Below are positions 38,016 through 46,604 of a DNA stretch of 64,000 nt, piece after piece. The DNA is taken from the NCBI RefSeq assembly GCF_036174265.1, contig NZ_CP108055.1, forward strand, positions 5,518,001-5,582,000. The letters run 5' to 3'. A model generated the notes under the pieces. The model ran no database searches. It had not been told where the DNA came from and was given only the letters and a program-made list of their open reading frames with translations. Numbering within the stretch: the first letter of the stretch is position 1; each line of letters starts with the position of its first letter. The stretch is from Streptomyces sp. NBC_00285. Its GTDB lineage: Bacteria > Actinomycetota > Actinomycetes > Streptomycetales > Streptomycetaceae. A program made the translations under genes and the position numbers.

Positions 38016-38948
38016 ATGACGGGAAACCAGCCGGAACAGCAGCAGGTGGCCAACGGGCCGAAACACAAGAAGGACCTCACGCGGCGCAAGGTCGTCGTGG
38101 CCGGAGCGGGTGCCGCCGTGGCGGTGGGTGCGGCCGGCACCCTCGCCGCGTCGGGTGCCTTCGCGGGCGAGGTGAAGGGTGGTCCCAGGGCCGCCTCCGC
38201 GAGCAGCACCTCCACCGCCGCGGAGGTCTGCTACAAACTCACCTCGGAGACCACCGAGGGCCCCTACTACATCGACGCGGACAAGCTCCGCCGGGACATC
38301 ACGGAGGACAAGGAGGGCATCCCCCTCACCCTCCAGCTCAAGGTGATCGACTCCGAGACCTGCAAGCCCGTCGCCAACGCGGCCGTCGACATCTGGCACT
38401 GCGACGCGCTGGGCATCTACTCGGGCTACGAGAGCGCGTCCACCGGCGGTGGCGGCACCGTCCCGAGCGGTACGCCCACCGGTGAGCCGCCGACGGGCGC
38501 GCCGACCGGTGGCCCGCCCAGTGGCGGCGTCCATGAGGAGCCCACCGACGACGAGCGCTATCTGCGCGGCACGTGGAAGACCGACAAGCGCGGCCAGGTC
38601 ACCTTCAGGACGATCTTCCCGGGTTGGTACCGGGGCCGCTGTGTGCACATCCACACCAAGGTCCACGTGGACGGCGAGTGGACGGACGCCGGTTACGAGG
38701 GCGGGCACACCTGTCACACCGGCCAGTTCTTCTTCGACGAGGAGTCCGTGCTGGCCTCCGCCGAGGTCGAGCCGTACTCCACCAACACCACCCCCCGCAC
38801 CACGCTCACGGAGGACCACATCTACGACCAGAGCGGGACCACCGGGGGTCTGCTCAAGCTGAAGTACAACAAGAAGAACATCGCCAAGGGCGTCGTCGGC
38901 TCCCTGACGATGGGCGTCGAACCCGACGCGACGAACGACAACAACTGA
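38016..38948 (+). CDS. Tat-exported intradiol ring-cleavage dioxygenase, paralog B
   Basis: 310 aa. Twin-arginine signal DLTRRKVVVAGAG (21-33) and the same core as paralog A: GPYYIDADKLRRDI, WHCDALGIYSGY, FPGWYRGRCVHIH. A Pro/Thr/Gly-repeat insert lies between the Tyr-ligand strand and YLRGTWKTD. It starts 31 nt after the MFS stop and is probably co-transcribed with it. The repeat insert differs in length from paralog A, as expected for slippage-prone GC-rich DNA. ATG at 38016 is preferred over the TTG 6 nt earlier. Confidence 0.87.
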   Translation: MTGNQPEQQQVANGPKHKKDLTRRKVVVAGAGAAVAVGAAGTLAASGAFAGEVKGGPRAASASSTSTAAEVCYKLTSETTEGPYYIDADKLRRDITEDKEGIPLTLQLKVIDSETCKPVANAAVDIWHCDALGIYSGYESASTGGGGTVPSGTPTGEPPTGAPTGGPPSGGVHEEPTDDERYLRGTWKTDKRGQVTFRTIFPGWYRGRCVHIHTKVHVDGEWTDAGYEGGHTCHTGQFFFDEESVLASAEVEPYSTNTTPRTTLTEDHIYDQSGTTGGLLKLKYNKKNIAKGVVGSLTMGVEPDATNDNN

Positions 38949-38971
38949 GGAAACTCCGCGAACACGGACGA

Positions 38972-39003
38972 GGGCGCCCGGGACCGTGAAGTCCCGGGCG
39001 CCC
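38972..39003. terminator. Bidirectional terminator after dioxygenase B
   Basis: GGGCGCCCGGGAC / GTCCCGGGCGCCC, 13-bp perfect stem with a 6-nt loop between convergent genes. Confidence 0.88.
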
Positions 39004-39022
39004 TCTGCCGTATGACGGTGGG

Positions 39023-40435
39023 TCAGATCACCCAGAGCAGTCCGTTGCCGCCCAGGAGGGTGCCGCCCTGCTGGGTGAGGCCGAGGGAGGAAGCCGTGAA
39101 CAGCTTGCTGCCCGTGGCCGTCGGCCGGGAGGAGCCGCCGGGCAACACCCAGACCGCGCCGGTGAAGTTGTTCTCCCCGGCCGCGCCGACGAACAGTTCC
39201 GGCCTGCCGTCCTTGTTCACGTCCCCGACCGAGACCGCCGTACCGAAGAAGTCGTCGGTCTCGGAGGCGCCCGGTACGCCCGCGGTGTCCTGGGAGAAGG
39301 AGTACGAACCGGTGCCGAGGGCGCCCGAGGAGCGGCCCGGTACGACGGTGACCTGGCCGGCGCGGTTCTTGGCGAGGTTCTCGTACGGCGAGCCGACCAC
39401 GATGTCCGCGAGGCCGTCCCGGTTGAGGTCGGCCACGGCCAGCGCGCCGCCGAAGGCGTCGCCCTTCTCGCTCGAGCCCGGGACTCCCGCGGTGTTCTGC
39501 GTGATCTCGACGGGCACGGTGTCCTTCGCGATGCCGGTCGCCGAGCCGTACCAGACGAGGACGCGCCCGCCCGACTCGCCGTCCACGCCCGCCCTTTCGG
39601 GCTCGTCCGGGTCACCGGCCACGAGGTCGGCGTAGCCGTCGCCGTTGACGTCGCCGGAGGCCACGATGAGGCCGTCGCCCCGCAGTTCGTTGCCGGAGGC
39701 AGGGTTGGAGTAGACGTCTCCGCCCGTGCCGTTCGTGCGTACGGTGGCGGATGCCGGGTCGGGCACGGCGTTGCCGTCGAAGTCGCCGAGCGCGACGGAC
39801 ACGGTGGACGCGGTGTCGTTGTTGTACACGACGGACCCGAAGCTGCCGTTCCGTCTGAACGGCCCGCTGAAGTACAGGGATGCGTCGTCTCCGCTGACCG
39901 CGACCCGGGTCTTCGCCCCGGCCCCGGTGCTGAGCGCGGCGATGTCCTCACCGTAGTGACTCGGCGAGCCGGCCGGCGACGGCAGATCCGTCGCGCTCGT
40001 CAGTCCGCTGCTGCTCCCCCAAAGGACCGTCACCGTACCGGCGTTCGTCCCCTTCGACGTGTCCTCGGACGGCGATCCCACCACCAGGTCGGCGTAGCCG
40101 TCCCGGTTCAGGTCGGCCGTCGCGGTGGCGGCGCCGAAGCGGTCGTAGGCCTCCGCCGTGCCCGGTACCCCCGAGGTGTTCTGTGTGATCGTCCTGCGGC
40201 GGCTCGCCGCCAGGCCGGCGGACGAGCCGTACAGCACGACCACCGCCCCGGCCGATTCCTTGCCCGCCACGTTCGCGCCCGGCGCGGGCAGGACGGCGTC
40301 CTTGTAGCCGTCGCCGTTGAAGTCGCCCGGTACCCCACCGTGCACCGCTGCCGCCGGTACAGCCGACAGCAGGGTGCCCCCCATCAGTCCCGCGGCCACG
40401 AACGCGGCCGCGCCCCATCTTCGTATATGCGTCAC
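39023..40435 (-). CDS. Secreted FG-GAP / integrin alpha beta-propeller repeat protein
   Basis: 470 aa. Signal peptide (1-31, ending VPAAA). Multiple FG-GAP repeats follow, each with a Ca-binding loop such as DLNRDGYADLVVGSP, DVNGDGYADLVAGDP, DLNRDGLADIVVGSP and DVNKDGRPELFVGAA, plus the start at DFNGDGYKDAVLPAP. The fold is a seven-bladed propeller used in extracellular adhesion or as a phospholipase-D-like scaffold. No catalytic motif is visible. Convergent with dioxygenase B. Confidence 0.88.
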   Translation of the reverse strand: MTHIRRWGAAAFVAAGLMGGTLLSAVPAAAVHGGVPGDFNGDGYKDAVLPAPGANVAGKESAGAVVVLYGSSAGLAASRRRTITQNTSGVPGTAEAYDRFGAATATADLNRDGYADLVVGSPSEDTSKGTNAGTVTVLWGSSSGLTSATDLPSPAGSPSHYGEDIAALSTGAGAKTRVAVSGDDASLYFSGPFRRNGSFGSVVYNNDTASTVSVALGDFDGNAVPDPASATVRTNGTGGDVYSNPASGNELRGDGLIVASGDVNGDGYADLVAGDPDEPERAGVDGESGGRVLVWYGSATGIAKDTVPVEITQNTAGVPGSSEKGDAFGGALAVADLNRDGLADIVVGSPYENLAKNRAGQVTVVPGRSSGALGTGSYSFSQDTAGVPGASETDDFFGTAVSVGDVNKDGRPELFVGAAGENNFTGAVWVLPGGSSRPTATGSKLFTASSLGLTQQGGTLLGGNGLLWVI

Positions 40436-40731
40436 GCGCGGATTGTAAAGGCGCCCGGGGCACAGTGGCCCAAGGCGCCTCGATCCGTGAACTACCGTTG
40501 CAGAAACGGGACTTGTAGCCGCCGAAGCCCGTCGCGATCGTCACCCGCGCTCCGAACGACCCCTGAAAGTCAGCAAACCCCATAGGCAGGGCAAAAGACC
40601 GTCTCCCGCCGTCATGGACATCCCATGGCGGCCGCACAGGTTCCTCGATGACATCGCACAGCGCGAAGTCGTCTCATGGAGGTCACGAGGTCACGAGGGC
40701 GCGTTGACCTGCTGACACGCTGGAGGAAGCG
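40436..40731. other. Divergent intergenic region
   Basis: About 296 bases between the divergent FG-GAP gene and the next membrane-protein gene. It must hold both promoters. I see a weak GGCGCCC / GGCGCC hairpin near 40450-40480 and nothing else that can be named. Confidence 0.4.
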
Positions 40732-41406
40732 ATGGGTCTCATGGTGCTTCTCGCACTGGTGCTGATTGCCGGGGCGGCTGTCGCGGTGGCCGCGCAGCGG
40801 CGTGCGGCCGGAGGAGCCGGAGTGGTTCCGCTCCCGCCCGTGGACGACTTCGACGCCCGAGCCGATGCCGAGCGGTGGGTCGAGCGGCTCGGCGGAAGCC
40901 TGTCCACGCTGGACGCGGGCGGGGACAAGGCCGCGGACCAGGCACTGACCGACGCGAACGAGCGGTACCGGGCCGCGCAGGGGCAGCTCGTCGCCGCCGG
41001 GACGCCCGCGCAGTACGCGATGGTGACGCAGGCCGCCGTGGAGGGCCTCTACTACGTCCGCGGCGCCCGTACCGCCCTCGGCCTCGATCCCGGCCCCGCC
41101 CTGCCGGACCTCGGTACGGCCACGGTCACCGCCCGGGACGGCCGGGTCACCGTCGACGAGCGGACGTACGCCGTCTCCGACCGTCCGGGCGGAGCGACGC
41201 CGTACTACTACCCAGGCGGGGTCGTCGGGGGCCGGCGGGTCCCGGGCGGCTGGTACAGCCGGCCCTGGTGGAAGACGGCGCTGGTCGCGGGGGCGGCGGG
41301 CGCGGGCGGCATGCTGCTCGCCGACGTGCTGTCCGACGGGTTCCACCAACACCGGCCGGGCGGCGGCCCGTTCGGCGGACCGGGCGGATTCGACGGCACC
41401 TTCTGA
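40732..41406 (+). CDS. Membrane-associated protein of unknown function
   Basis: 224 aa. An N-terminal transmembrane helix (2-21) is followed by a helical domain (about 38-100; ADAERWVERLGGSL...TDANERYRAAQGQL), then a Gly/Tyr/Trp-rich stretch, a second hydrophobic span WKTALVAGAAGAGGMLLADVL and a Gly/Pro/His-rich tail. GGAGGAAGCG precedes the ATG. The layout is shared by a family of uncharacterised Streptomyces membrane proteins. No function can be assigned. Confidence 0.72.
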   Translation: MGLMVLLALVLIAGAAVAVAAQRRAAGGAGVVPLPPVDDFDARADAERWVERLGGSLSTLDAGGDKAADQALTDANERYRAAQGQLVAAGTPAQYAMVTQAAVEGLYYVRGARTALGLDPGPALPDLGTATVTARDGRVTVDERTYAVSDRPGGATPYYYPGGVVGGRRVPGGWYSRPWWKTALVAGAAGAGGMLLADVLSDGFHQHRPGGGPFGGPGGFDGTF

Positions 41407-41543
41407 GCCGGACCGGCGGCCGCGGAAACCCGACCGAAGATCGCGGCAACCCTACGGAGACCAGCGGCGACTGAGTGGTCGTAAGGCCCTTCACGAGGGC
41501 TTCACACCCCGCTCACGTCGTACAACTCCGTAAGGACTCCCCT

Positions 41544-42896
41544 GTGGCTTCCCCCTCCCACCGCCGGTCCCTCCGCACCCGACGCACCCTGGTCGTCTCC
41601 GCCGCCGTGGTGGCGGCCGGAGTCGGTGCCGGAGTCGTCGTGATGAACGCGAACGCCGGCACCGTCGACCTGTACCACCAGACGCTCGCCGCGAAGGACG
41701 GCTGGGCGTCCTCCGGGACGGGGACGACCGGCGGCACCAAGGCCGACGCGGCACACACCTTCACCGTCTCCACGCGGGCACAGCTCGTGAAGGCGCTGGG
41801 GTCCGCGTCCGACACCACCCCGCGGATCATCAAGGTCAAGGGCACGATCGACGCCAACACGGACAATGCGGGCAAGAAGCTGACCTGCGCGAACTACGCG
41901 TCGGGTACCGGCTATTCGCTGGCGTCGTACCTGAAGGCGTTCGACCCCGCCACCTACGGCCGCTCGAAGCTGCCGTCGGGCACGCAGGAGACCGCGCGCG
42001 CCGCCGCGCAGAAGAAGCAGGCCGCGAACATCGTCTTCAAGGTGCCCGCGAACACCACGGTGGTGGGAGTGCCGGGCACGAAGGCCGGGATCTCCGGGGG
42101 CATGCTCCAGATCCAGAACGTCAACAACGTCATCGTCCGCAACCTCGCCTTCTCCGCCACCGAGGACTGCTTCCCGCAGTGGGACCCGACGGACGGCGAC
42201 AAGGGCAACTGGAACTCCAACTACGACTCGGTGACGCTGCGTGGGGCGACCCACGTCTGGGCGGACCACAACTCGTTCACGGACGCGCCGCACCTGGACT
42301 CGGTGAACCCCAAGTACTACGGCCGCGAGTACCAGGTCCACGACGGGGAGCTGGACATCACCAAGAGCTCGGACCTGGTGACCGTCTCCCGCAACCAGTT
42401 CACCAACCACGACAAGACGATGCTGATCGGCAGCAGCGACAGCGAGCCGGGCGGCAAGCTGCGGGTCTCCATCCACCACAACGTGTGGAAGGGCATCGTC
42501 CAGCGGGCGCCCCTGTCCCGCGTGGGCCAGATCCACATCTACAACAACTACTACGACGTGTCGGCCCTCAACGGCTACGCGCTGCAGTACAGCATCAACT
42601 CCCGCGCCAAGGCCCAGGTCGTCGCCGCGGACAACTACTGGAAGGTCCCGTCGACGGTCAAGGTGTCGAAGCTGCTGAGCGGTGACGGCACGGGCGCCAT
42701 CGCGGGCTCCGGAAACCAGGTCAACGGCACGGTGACGAACCTGGTCGCCGCGTACAACGCCGCGTCCTCGAAGGACCTGAAGACCACGGTCAACTGGACA
42801 CCGACCCTGACGGCAGGCCTGGAGACCTCGGCATCCTCGGTGAAGAACCTCCCGACGTCGCTGGCCACGACGACCGGCGCGGGCGTGCTCAAGTAG
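41544..42896 (+). CDS. Secreted pectate lyase, PL1 family
   Basis: 450 aa. A basic N-terminus and signal helix (about 15-40) precede a right-handed beta-helix domain. Diagnostic pieces: ATHVWADHNSFTD (the vWiDH motif), Ca-binding Asp around SATEDCFPQWDP, and the catalytic Arg in IVQRAPLSRVG. It cleaves polygalacturonate by beta-elimination outside the cell. The GTG at 41544 follows AAGGA; the longer in-frame start at 41475 would add 23 residues before the signal peptide. A terminator follows. Confidence 0.9.
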   Translation: MASPSHRRSLRTRRTLVVSAAVVAAGVGAGVVVMNANAGTVDLYHQTLAAKDGWASSGTGTTGGTKADAAHTFTVSTRAQLVKALGSASDTTPRIIKVKGTIDANTDNAGKKLTCANYASGTGYSLASYLKAFDPATYGRSKLPSGTQETARAAAQKKQAANIVFKVPANTTVVGVPGTKAGISGGMLQIQNVNNVIVRNLAFSATEDCFPQWDPTDGDKGNWNSNYDSVTLRGATHVWADHNSFTDAPHLDSVNPKYYGREYQVHDGELDITKSSDLVTVSRNQFTNHDKTMLIGSSDSEPGGKLRVSIHHNVWKGIVQRAPLSRVGQIHIYNNYYDVSALNGYALQYSINSRAKAQVVAADNYWKVPSTVKVSKLLSGDGTGAIAGSGNQVNGTVTNLVAAYNAASSKDLKTTVNWTPTLTAGLETSASSVKNLPTSLATTTGAGVLK

Positions 42897-42909
42897 CACA
42901 CGAGACACG

Positions 42910-42943
42910 CGAGGGCCGGGTGACCACGAGCTCCCGGCCCTCG
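42910..42943 (+). terminator. Terminator of the pectate lyase gene
   Basis: CGAGGGCCGGG / CCCGGCCCTCG, 11-bp perfect stem. Confidence 0.8.
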
Positions 42944-42977
42944 TGTACCGAGACAGCAAGGGCTGGTACCGCACCGC

Positions 42978-43454
42978 TCAGGTGTCGTAGGACCCGTCCC
43001 AGGGCTCCCCGAAGGCGAGGCGGTCCGGGTAGAGCTCCGCCCACTGTTCGCCGTCGTCCTCGCGGATCACCAGGCCGAAGCGGACGCCCTCGTGGGTGAC
43101 GCTGAAGGGCCGGATCGCGATGTCCGTGTAGGAGCGTCGGGGCAAGCTGCGCAGCAGGGTCGCGCGGTGGATCTGGGCACGGGTCAGGGGCGCGGCGTCA
43201 CCCTGCGGGTCGCGCTGCTGGTCCGCCCAGGTGCCCGCACACCAGATGTCCGAGTCGCGGTAATTGCCCTCCGTGTCGAAGGTGTGCAGCACCGCATAGA
43301 GACGTTTCTGCTCTTCCCAGCCCTCTTCGAGGTGGAACCCCTCGGGGAAGGCATAGGTGATCGACGCCAGGAACTGACCCTCCGCATACCGCCCGATCGT
43401 CTCGGTGCGGTGCCTCGGCTCGTAGGCGACAGGAATGACACCGGGCACGGCCAT
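42978..43454 (-). CDS. Uncharacterised protein
   Basis: 158 aa soluble protein, rich in aromatic and acidic residues, with no recognised domain. Pattern: VIPVAYEPRHRTETIGRYAEGQFLA strand-like start, a central IWCAGTWADQQ, and YTDIAIRPFSVTHEGVRFGLV near the C-terminus. Streptomyces genomes contain similar orphan proteins. ATG at 43454 is chosen because the upstream frame is Arg-rich and non-conserved in look. Function unknown. Confidence 0.65.
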   Translation of the reverse strand: MAVPGVIPVAYEPRHRTETIGRYAEGQFLASITYAFPEGFHLEEGWEEQKRLYAVLHTFDTEGNYRDSDIWCAGTWADQQRDPQGDAAPLTRAQIHRATLLRSLPRRSYTDIAIRPFSVTHEGVRFGLVIREDDGEQWAELYPDRLAFGEPWDGSYDT

Positions 43455-43551
43455 GGCGCAAACCATACGGCTTGGCGGGGACACGTCGATGCCCGGGTCG
43501 GTATCACCGTCGTATCGCCGTCGTCGAGTCGGCACTTTTCTCGGAGGGCGC

Positions 43552-44163
43552 TCAGCGCTGTTCGCCGGTTCCGGTTTCGTAGCGCGGCAGGTTCTCCGTG
43601 GAGATGGTCCAGTCGCCGATGGTGACGTCCTCGCCGTAGACGAAGTCCTTGCGGGTGGCGTAGCGGGGTCCTTCGGGGGTGGGGTGGGTGTCGGTGAGGA
43701 CGGCGCCGGTGCCGGTGCGGGGGTCGAAGATCGCGTAGACGGGGATGCCGATCAGGGGGTAGTCGCGGACCTTGGAGACCCAGTCGTTGTCCGGATTGGA
43801 ACGCGAGACGATTTCCACGGCGGCGACGAGCGAGTGGGGATCGAAGGATCCGTCCCCCTCCATCTCGGCCTCGCTGATCACCATCACATCGGGGCGACGC
43901 ATGACCCCCTCGGGTTCGTCCTCGACATCGGGTTCACCCGTGTGGGCCACGAGCGCCTCCGGCATCACCTTCTCCAGGCGCTTGCGGACGCGCAGCACGG
44001 TGAGCTCGTGCGGCTTGGAGGGCGACACCATGTCGAGGACGATCCCTTCCTTGGTGATCTCGAACCTGCCGGGAAGGGTGTCGTCCGTGGAATGCACGAA
44101 GTCCCGCATGGCCCGGTAGAGGTGGGAAGTGCCCTGCCGCGCGTCGTCCGGTGCGATGGCCAT
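43552..44163 (-). CDS. Uma2 family PD-(D/E)XK endonuclease-like protein
   Basis: 203 aa. Uma2 fold: GRFEITKEGIVLDMVSPSKPHE at the N-terminal half, then RRPDVMVISE (catalytic Asp region) and AAVEIVSRSN (Glu-x-x of the nuclease core), YPLIGIPVYAIFDPR as the closing strands. Uma2 proteins are abundant in Streptomyces and cyanobacteria; their target is unknown. The ATG at 44163 follows GAGGAG at 8-nt spacing. Confidence 0.87.
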   Translation of the reverse strand: MAIAPDDARQGTSHLYRAMRDFVHSTDDTLPGRFEITKEGIVLDMVSPSKPHELTVLRVRKRLEKVMPEALVAHTGEPDVEDEPEGVMRRPDVMVISEAEMEGDGSFDPHSLVAAVEIVSRSNPDNDWVSKVRDYPLIGIPVYAIFDPRTGTGAVLTDTHPTPEGPRYATRKDFVYGEDVTIGDWTISTENLPRYETGTGEQR

Positions 44164-44212
44164 GGCGCTCGCTCCTCGTCTGTGCCCAGGGGCAAGGATC
44201 GTCGCCTTCATG

Positions 44213-45085
44213 CTAGGCGGCCTCCGGAGGATCGGATCGGCAGTCGCGGCAGCGGCCGGGATCTGGGGCACGGAAGGGGCGGTCGCATCCGTCGCAGTGC
44301 TGGAAGGGGTGTCTGGGTTGCGGGGCCGGTGGGGCCGGGGGCCGCAGCGGGGGCAGCGGCGGTAGCTGGGCGGTCAGGCGGTGGGCCAGGAACGCGGCCG
44401 GGCGGATCAGGGGTTCCATCGGCAGGTCCGCGACGAGGGCGTGGCGTACGGCGGTGGGGGTGAGGTCGCGTTCCAGCCAGGCGGCCACGCCGGGAGCGAG
44501 GTGGTCGGCGTCGATGGCGGAGAGGAGGAGCCGGGGGTCGAGGCGGCGAAGGCCGGCGAGGACGTCGACGGCTGTCTGGAGCAGGGCGGGGGAGGTGTAT
44601 CCGGGCTGCGGTACGGCGGGGAGGCGCTTCTTGCGGGGAGGGGCCTTCTCCGGAGCCGGGCGGCGGGTCGGCGTGCTGGAGCTCTCGGTGAGGGTGCCGG
44701 TCCGGTGTCCGGGCCGGTTGCAGGAGACCGTGCGCGTGACGACCTGGCCGGTGGGCGTGCGCTTGCGGGTACGGCTCAGGTAACCGTGCGCCTCAAGCTC
44801 GCGGAGGGCGGCGGCGATACGGGTGGGGCCCTCGGGGAACCGGTCGGCGAGGGTCTTGATGTCGACGGCCGTGCCCTGTCGCACCGACTGGATGTAGCAC
44901 GCCAGCCCGATGGCGAGCAGGGACAGCTCCTGGTGCTGGGCGAGGTGGTTGCCGATCACCGTGAACTTCTCGGTGTGGCGGGCGTTGTCGTGGACGACGC
45001 CGGAGTGAGGCCGCGCGTGGGGGTGGTTTTTGCCCGGGATACGGGACTGGGCGCGCGGGGGCGCGCTAGGGTTTTCGGTGTCCAT
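44213..45085 (-). CDS. Winged-helix DNA-binding protein with C-terminal CxxC motifs
   Basis: 290 aa. N-terminal winged helix (about 40-120; LSLLAIGLACYIQSV, IKTLADRFPEGPTRIAAALREL, GYLSRTRKR), a Pro/Arg linker, a helical middle domain (SPALLQTAVDVLAGLRRLDPRLL...HALVADLP), and a C-terminal zinc-knuckle-like CDGCDRPF...CRDC. This is a common Streptomyces helix-turn-helix type of unknown target. The ATG at 45085 follows a GAGG/AGG region. A 16-bp palindrome lies about 150 bp upstream. Confidence 0.75.
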   Translation of the reverse strand: MDTENPSAPPRAQSRIPGKNHPHARPHSGVVHDNARHTEKFTVIGNHLAQHQELSLLAIGLACYIQSVRQGTAVDIKTLADRFPEGPTRIAAALRELEAHGYLSRTRKRTPTGQVVTRTVSCNRPGHRTGTLTESSSTPTRRPAPEKAPPRKKRLPAVPQPGYTSPALLQTAVDVLAGLRRLDPRLLLSAIDADHLAPGVAAWLERDLTPTAVRHALVADLPMEPLIRPAAFLAHRLTAQLPPLPPLRPPAPPAPQPRHPFQHCDGCDRPFRAPDPGRCRDCRSDPPEAA

Positions 45086-45230
45086 CGGGAAGCCTCTATC
45101 TTCCTCGGTGGTCAGGCCCTCGCACTGGGATTGCAGTCCCGGCGAGGGCCGTCGCATGTCTGGGGTTGTGTCTTGCTGGGGTGAGCGTAAGGCAGGCAAC
45201 CAGTCCCAAATCCAGCCGAGTTGGGCATAT

Positions 45231-45246
45231 TCACTCGCGCGAGTGA
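45231..45246. promoter_or_regulatory. Palindrome TCACTCGCGCGAGTGA
   Basis: Perfect 16-bp palindrome. It overlaps the stop of the broken ATPase gene and lies upstream of the winged-helix gene; it is probably an operator. Confidence 0.55.
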
Positions 45247-45574
45247 GTTTGCCCGGCGGGAGGGAGGGGTGGGGCTTGGTGAGGTGCTTTCTCCCCAGTG
45301 GGTGGTTCATAGGGAGCGCAGGTGGGGCCGGAGCGTGGGTCGTCGGACTCTGGTGATTCGGCTGCTGGAAAAGTGAGTTCGGCCCAGATCGTCTTGCCCG
45401 GGGCCAAACCCGGGGCGACTCCCCAGCGGTCGGCGAGGGCGTCTACGAGGATCAGGGCGCGGCCGGTTTCGCTGTCGGGGGCGATGCGGTGGGGGACCGC
45501 AGGACGCTGAAGTCGCGTGCGGGGTGGCCGGGTTCGGTGGGGTGGACTGAGGCTTCGGCACGTTCTTGATTCAC
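45231..45574 (-). pseudogene. RsbW-like ATP-binding protein, frameshifted and internally deleted
   Basis: From the GTG at 45574 the minus strand encodes a typical N-terminus of Streptomyces anti-sigma-like HATPases (VHPTEPGHPARDFSVLRSPT). It then runs into a stop, while the +1 frame carries the C-terminal G2 box DSETGRALILVDALADRWGV and GKTIWAELTF. The whole N-box/G1 region (about 80 codons) is missing between the two pieces. Intact relatives normally sit divergently beside an XRE/DUF397 pair, exactly the position seen here. Confidence 0.78.
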
Positions 45575-45636
45575 ATCACTCGGCGTGGCCGGGTGTGCTT
45601 ACCGTGAGGAGTGACGGCATCGGTACGCAGAGCGAC

Positions 45637-45671
45637 TGTCCAGGCCTTGTCCAGAGGTGTCCAGGCTGTCC
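45637..45671. repeat. Four TGTCC direct repeats at helical spacing
   Basis: TGTCC starts at 45637, 45648, 45658 and 45667, the first and third extended to TGTCCAGG. The spacing of 11, 10 and 9 bp puts all on one DNA face, 58-92 bp upstream of the XRE gene start. Possible cooperative operator. Confidence 0.5.
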
Positions 45672-45728
45672 GGAGGGTGCGTACGGGTAGGGGCGTTGCG
45701 GCACGGTCGTACGACGGAGAGGTGCGCG

Positions 45729-46604
45729 ATGTCGGTGGACGCGGAGGCGGGACGGCTCAAGACGGAGGCGGACGAGCCGGGTTGGGAGGTGGACCCGGAC
45801 GACGACTGGGGTGTGGCCGTCATCGCCACCGTGGGGCGGCAGTTGAGGCTGCGGCGCGAGGCGGTGGGGATGCGGGTGCCCGACTTCGGGACGGCGGTCG
45901 GGTACGGCGAGGACCTGGTGTACAAGATCGAGGCGGGAAAGCGGATTCCGCGCCAGGAATACCTCGACAGGGCCGACGAGGTGCTGAATGCGGGCGGGCT
46001 AATCGCGGCGGCGTGGGAGGACGTCAAGAAGGTCCGGTATCCGAAGAAGGTGCGGGCGCTGGCGAAGATGGAGGCCAAGGCTGTCGAAATCGGGGTGTAC
46101 GAGTGCAGCAACATCCACGGACTGCTGCAGACGCCTGAGCACGCTCGGGCCTTGCTGGAATCGTGGAAGCCTGCGTACTCACCGGAGGACCTGGAGCGAC
46201 TGGTCGCAGCTCGTGTGGCCAGGCAGTCCATCTACGAGCGGACGCCCGCTCCCGCCCTCGGTCTCGTCCTCGAAGAGGCAACGCTGCACCGCAGGGTTGG
46301 AGGCACAATGGTGAGGCGGCAGCAGTTCGAACGTCTGCTGGAGGTTGGGCGGTTGCCCAACGTCACGCTTCAGGTGATGCCGCTGGACAGTGCACCGCAC
46401 CCCGGGATGAGCGGCAGGATCGAGTTGCTGAAGTTCGAGGACGGCACGGCAGTCGGGCGCGCCGACGGGGCTTTCAACGGCCGCCCGGTCCAGGACCTGA
46501 GGGAGCTGCGCATCCTTGAGCTGCGGTATGGCACCATCCGGGCCCAGGCTCTTCCCCCGAGGGAGTCACTGGCCCTCGTCGAACGACTGCTGGGAGAAAC
46601 ATGA
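45729..46604 (+). CDS. XRE-family regulator with DUF5753 (WhiJ/AbaA-like)
   Basis: 291 aa. N-terminal helix-turn-helix (LRLRREAVGMRVPDFGTAVGYGEDLVYKIE, about 36-70) and the DUF5753 domain (YECSNIHGLLQTPEHARAL to the C-terminus; LPNVTLQVMPL and HPGMSGRIELLKF). This is the WhiJ-like family that Streptomyces carries in dozens of copies, each paired with a small DUF397 protein that acts as its antagonist or partner. The ATG at 45729 follows GGAGAGG. The DUF397 gene overlaps its stop by ATGA. Confidence 0.92.
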   Translation: MSVDAEAGRLKTEADEPGWEVDPDDDWGVAVIATVGRQLRLRREAVGMRVPDFGTAVGYGEDLVYKIEAGKRIPRQEYLDRADEVLNAGGLIAAAWEDVKKVRYPKKVRALAKMEAKAVEIGVYECSNIHGLLQTPEHARALLESWKPAYSPEDLERLVAARVARQSIYERTPAPALGLVLEEATLHRRVGGTMVRRQQFERLLEVGRLPNVTLQVMPLDSAPHPGMSGRIELLKFEDGTAVGRADGAFNGRPVQDLRELRILELRYGTIRAQALPPRESLALVERLLGET

